From Spinacia oleracea (taxonomy: Eukaryota > Streptophyta > Magnoliopsida > Caryophyllales > Amaranthaceae), in NCBI RefSeq assembly GCF_020520425.1, contig NC_079492.1, positions 112,937,157 to 113,001,156 on the forward strand: a stretch of 64,000 nucleotides of DNA, given 5' to 3'. The notes below the pieces were generated by a model. The model saw only the letters and a list, made by a program, of their open reading frames with translations, was not told the origin of the DNA and did not search any database. This document shows positions 60,436-64,000 of this stretch, piece after piece (positions within the stretch are counted from its first letter, which is position 1; every line of letters begins with the position of its first letter). The position numbers and the translations under genes are program-made.

Positions 60436-60735
60436 AAAATTGGAGTTGATCGTTATTGATGTAGCAGATGGTGATGACAAGCTTGTTGCTTTGATCTCTT
60501 TGATTGAGGCATGCCCTTTGTTGCATACTTTCAAGTTGGAGGTATACGTAGCTTATTATTTATTTAGCTTTGTGTTTGTATGTTGTGAGTACATAAGCAA
60601 AACATTAGCGTTGAATTGGTTTTGCAGTTACAGCGTTGGATTTAGCCAAGAGAGGCGATGTCTGCTGTAAAGGATAAACAAATCAACGCAATACGCGCAC
60701 ATCAACACCTTAAGACTGTAAAGTTTGTTGGGTTT
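60436..60735 (+). pseudogene. F-box/LRR FBD-domain gene fragment
   Basis: Plus-strand reading gives LELIVIDVADGDDKLVALIS, LIEACPLLHTFKLE, an intron 60542-60627 (GAG/GTATAC, TTTGCAG/TTA), then LQRWI, a stop, and MSAVKDKQINAIRAHQHLKT with VKFVGF. This is the LRR/FBD transition of plant F-box/FBD proteins (the HxHLKxVxxxGF pattern). The in-frame TAG after LQRWI, the missing upstream part and the copia insertion directly after VGF show it is a fragment. FBD proteins are substrate adaptors of SCF ubiquitin ligases; this copy is dead. Confidence 0.7.
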
Positions 60736-60884
60736 TGTTAAGATATTAGATATTATTCTGTGACCTGTAGAGTCCTAACTATGGTATGTTACCTAATGTG
60801 TAACCTAGGGTTTAGGTAACTGAATTGTACTATATATACGTGTGTGATTAATGAGAATGATACGAGATTACACAATATTTGACA
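60736..60884 (+). repeat. 5' LTR of the Ale-like copia
   Basis: Contains a TATA box (ACTATATATACG near 60829) and ends directly before the primer site. Confidence 0.75.
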
Positions 60885-62213
60885 TGGTATCAAGAGCCTA
60901 GGTTAAAAACCCTAGATTTTTTTTTCCCGCACGAGTTTGAGAGAGTTTGAGAACAGCGAATTCCTTCGCTAGTTGAGTACTGAGATATTAGGAATTACAA
61001 ATTCCTCGAGTATAACAATGGGTACCGAAGAGGAGCCATCACAAAAGACAGTTGCCGCCGCCGTCGACCTAGACTATTATCTCGGGTCAGGCGACGACCC
61101 CGGTATTGTTATCACCCCTGTGAAACTGAGAGGAGCATCGAACTACGATGAGTGGGCCAAAGCCGTTCGTCGCTCGATGATTTCAAAATTCAAATTTGGT
61201 TTTCTTGATGGTTCTGTGAAGGAACCCATTACGGACGCGACGAAGATGAAACATTGGATTGCGGTCAATTCGATGGTGATGTCTTGGATCACAAACACCA
61301 TAGACGAGAGTTTGCGTTCGAATCTGGAAGACTTTGATATTGCTCACGAGTTGTGGAGTCATTTGAGGACGCGGTATTGCATCGTGTCGGGCACTAGGGT
61401 TTGTCATATTAAGATGGCTCTGAGTGGCTGCAAACAGGGCACGTCTGAGGGTGTTATGGAGTACTATGGCCGCTTGTCAAAGGTATGGAAGGAGTACGTA
61501 CAGTATGCACTAGTGCCAAGGTGTATATGTGCGGGTTATACGTGCAACATAGCGAAGCAGGTGGGGGACATTCATGATGAAGATCGTCTGCACTATTTCT
61601 TAATTGGTCTAGATGATCACTATGAAGCCATTCGTGCACAACTGTTAGCAAGATTGCCGTTGGCAGGCCTCGACGAGGCGTACCAGACGGTTATGAATAC
61701 CGAGACCATGCGCGCCAAGGTAACGAGAGGTCCGGAGAGTGTCATGGCTTTCAAGGTCGAGAGTAAGGCTCGGTCGAGGTCGGGAGATGCGAGTGACAGA
61801 TTTTGTGGTCATTGCAACCGTGAGGGTCATGAGGAAGAAACTTGTTATCAGCTGATTGGATTTCCCGAATGGTGGGATGAGAAGAAACGAGGTGGAAGAG
61901 GGCCTGGTCGAGGAGGCAGGCCGTCGGTTAGAGGAGGCAGAGGAGCTCGTGGGGCAGCGCCGTCGACCAGTGGTGTCGCTCATGCTAATGCCGTGAGCAA
62001 TGCTACAGGAGGGGCGACAACCACTGTCACGAGTGGAGGCGGATCGCACGGAGCAGTGACGACAACCAATCATGAGCTTGTTGGTGTGACGAAGGAGCAA
62101 GTCCAGCAAATTGTTGACATCTTGTCACGACCACCAAACAAGTTGCAAGGTAATCTTGATTTACGATGGATTGTTGACAGTGGAGCCTCACGTCATGTGA
62201 CGGGTGATATTTC
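60736..62213 (+). mobile_element. Ale-like Ty1/copia fossil, 5' half
   Basis: LTR 60736-60884 (149 bp, TGTTAAGATATT to ATATTTGACA), initiator-Met primer site TGGTATCAAGAGCC at 60885, and gag from ATG 61018. Gag shows the copia core (LRGASNYDEWAKAVRRSM, VMSWITNTIDESLRSNLEDF, LWSHLRTRY), a CCHC knuckle (CGHCNREGHEEETC) with the GFPEWW mark, an RG-rich stretch, and the protease start WIVDSGASRHVTGD. There the LTR of the next element begins. Broken by that insertion; the rest is out of view. Short LTRs fit the Ale/Retrofit lineage. Confidence 0.85.
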
Positions 62214-64000
62214 TGTTAGGTTATGATACATATGAATAAACATAAATCATGCGGAAAAACCATAAAGCCAGGAAACATATTATTTACACATAATCATTTA
62301 GCATAATTCAGATGCATACACTTTGTAGCGTGCCCTCCCTAGCTGCGCCCGAACCGAACAAGAACAAGTCTTTAGGACTCCAAGTGTCGTCCCTCCGTAG
62401 ATAGTCCACAGCACGTCCGGATCCGCCTTAAGCTTGACCAACTAGAATCGCCCTTAAGGTTACTAGGATTTTCGGCTATTTGGGTTGCAAGTGTTTGGCT
62501 GATTTTTGCTTAAAAATCTTACCTTTGAATACTTCAAAAATCCTCTGTTAAATATGTGACCCTAGGCCCTTATTTATAGAGTTTATGGAAAGGAATTATA
62601 ATCCTACTAGGATATGGATTTATTAATTAGAATCCTATTAGAACTCTAAATAATAAATTTAATCTTTTAGGATTAGGATTTAATCAATGCACGAATTCCG
62701 ATAGGATTAGGATTCGTTACGAACACGAGGACACACACACGCATGCACGCCCGCACGCAGGCCTTGCGGCCCACGCCGAGCGCACAACGCATGCGGCCTC
62801 GCAGCCCATCAGCTTCGTGCGCGCCCGCCAATGCTTGGCTGGGCCTGGTCGAGCACTTGGCGTGTGGCTTGCTGGGCGTTGGCCTAGCCTCGTGCTGGGC
62901 CTTCGTCTAGCAAGCCTCGTCCGATGCTAATTCGTACGACACGCTTTCCGATTAAATTCCCGAATCCGAAATTTATTTCCGATACGAACAATATTTAATA
63001 TTTCCGATTCCGGAATTAATTTCCGTTTCGAACAAATATTTAATATTTCCGTTTCCGTTTCCGGAATTATTTTCCGATTTCGATAATATTTCCGATTCTT
63101 ACAATATTTCCGTTTCCGGCAATATTTCCGATTCTGGCAATATTTCCATTTCCATTAATATTTTCCGATACGTACCATGTTTCCGTTTCCGGCAACATTT
63201 ACGACTTGGATAATATTTATATTTCCGATACGATCCATGTTTCCGTTTCTGGCAATATCATTGTTTCCGGAGTATTCATTTGCTTGCCTTTGACGATCTC
63301 AGCTCCCACTGAAACCAAGATCCGTCGATTCCAAATATCCATGGATGGAGTATTTAATGCCATTAAATACTTGATCCGTTTACGTACTATTTGTGTGACC
63401 CTACGGGTTCAGTCAAGAATAAGCTGTGGATTAATATCATTAATTCCACTTGAACTGAAGCGGCCTCTAGCTAGGCATTCAGCTCACTTGATCTCACTGA
63501 ATTATTAACTTGTTAATTAATACTGAACCGCATTTATTAGACTTAACATTATATGCATACTTGGACCAAGGGCATTATTTCCTTCAGTCTCCCACTTGTC
63601 CTTAGGGACAAGTGTGCATTTCCTAATTCCTTTGTCGCTCGATGCTTTCTCTTGAACATAAGGTAAGAGTTGTCATCCATATTATGTCCAGAGGTGTTTC
63701 TCGGTTTCAGAGTTCAACTGATCAAATAAATAGATAATCATAGCCTATGATTCATCTGAGCACGGCCATGCATTTTACAGTTTCTAGTTCTCCGAGTGGC
63801 CTTGTACAACTTTTAAGCATCTCATCCCGATTCATGGGAGGACAATCCCAATCTTGCGATCTTGAGATTAGACTTCGTTTGATAGGTGATTACCTTAGCG
63901 TTGCCTTTATAGCCTCCTTTTACGGTGCGACGGTTGGTCAACGTCAAAGTAACCAGTTCTCAAACAAGTAATCTCAAATCACTCAGGTATTGAGGATTTA
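62214..64000 (-). mobile_element. Ty1/copia fossil, 3' LTR and start of interior
   Basis: LTR 62214-63586 (TGTTAGGTTATGATACATAT to ATTTCCTTCA) reads on the minus strand: the purine tract ACAAGTGGGAGAC lies just beyond 63586. The LTR has a GC-rich block (62730-62910) and TTTCCG(A/T)TTCC-type repeats (62940-63260). Sequence from 63587 on resembles 34420-34780, so it is a relative of the large copia with a different LTR. The other end is outside the window. Confidence 0.75.
62940..63265. repeat. AATATTTCCG(A/T)TTCCGG low-complexity array in the LTR
   Basis: Around fifteen imperfect copies of AATATTTCCGTTTCCGGC-like units of 16-22 bp within the LTR. Confidence 0.7.

Noticed and set aside
61183-62109. 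Minus-strand frames under the copia gag
   Set aside because: Shadows of gag on the plus strand.
1-64000. tRNA, rRNA or CRISPR features
   Set aside because: No cloverleaf with the A and B box pair, no rRNA core sequences, and no regularly spaced direct repeats with unique spacers were seen.

Overview
This is repeat-dominated nuclear DNA of a flowering plant. The evidence is AT-rich sequence, spliced genes with GT-AG introns, Stowaway MITEs with the CTCCCTCCGTYCC end motif, Tork- and Ale-like Ty1/copia and Tat-like Ty3/gypsy fossils, plant Mutator-like (MULE) and hAT transposons, and an ATS3-type gene. The MITE families and the large copia/gypsy families suggest a Caryophyllales species (Amaranthaceae type such as spinach, beet or quinoa), but that is an inference. 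I see no tRNA, rRNA or CRISPR. The only host gene that looks whole is an ATS3-like gene at 55158-55809 (-). Host remnants are a TPR gene (23908-25376), a Lys-rich gene (56745-57330) and an F-box/FBD piece (60436-60735).

Layout. 1-1735: 3' end of a Tat-like LTR element with a 25/50-bp tandem array. 2268-6787: MITEs, a 1.7-kb non-autonomous hAT whose ends are filled with ACCCGA-type repeats, a MITE inside a MITE, and an AGAACATA repeat block. 6788-23831: a ZMYM-type hAT element opened by two autonomous-type MULEs (10061-18019 and 18208-23693); the first MULE's transposase gene is itself split by a third, non-autonomous MULE (13001-15076). Most levels carry target-site duplications readable in the sequence. 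23832-30247: TPR pseudogene and a cluster of Stowaway MITEs around a copia remnant. 30248-54512: one 5'-truncated LINE split by a 21.5-kb Ty1/copia fossil (32044-53524, TSD CTGAA). That copia has a small hAT derivative in one LTR and a Tat-like gypsy element in its interior. 54513-60735: ATS3 gene, decayed Lys-rich gene, a 2.9-kb element made of dispersed TTACTATAT motifs, and an F-box/FBD fragment. 60736-64000: an Ale-like copia fossil interrupted by a second LTR element that runs off the right edge.

How the parts work together. The window reads as an insertion chronology. The hAT family is present both as a coding copy (6788-23831) and as a deletion derivative (32058-33432) that keeps only its ends and the start of its gene. 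The first MULE carries three genes: a MuDR-type transposase, an F-box-like gene sharing the same first exon, and a convergent GRF zinc-finger/membrane-segment gene. The coding DNA transposons each have only a few interruptions and appear recently active; the LTR elements are all broken.
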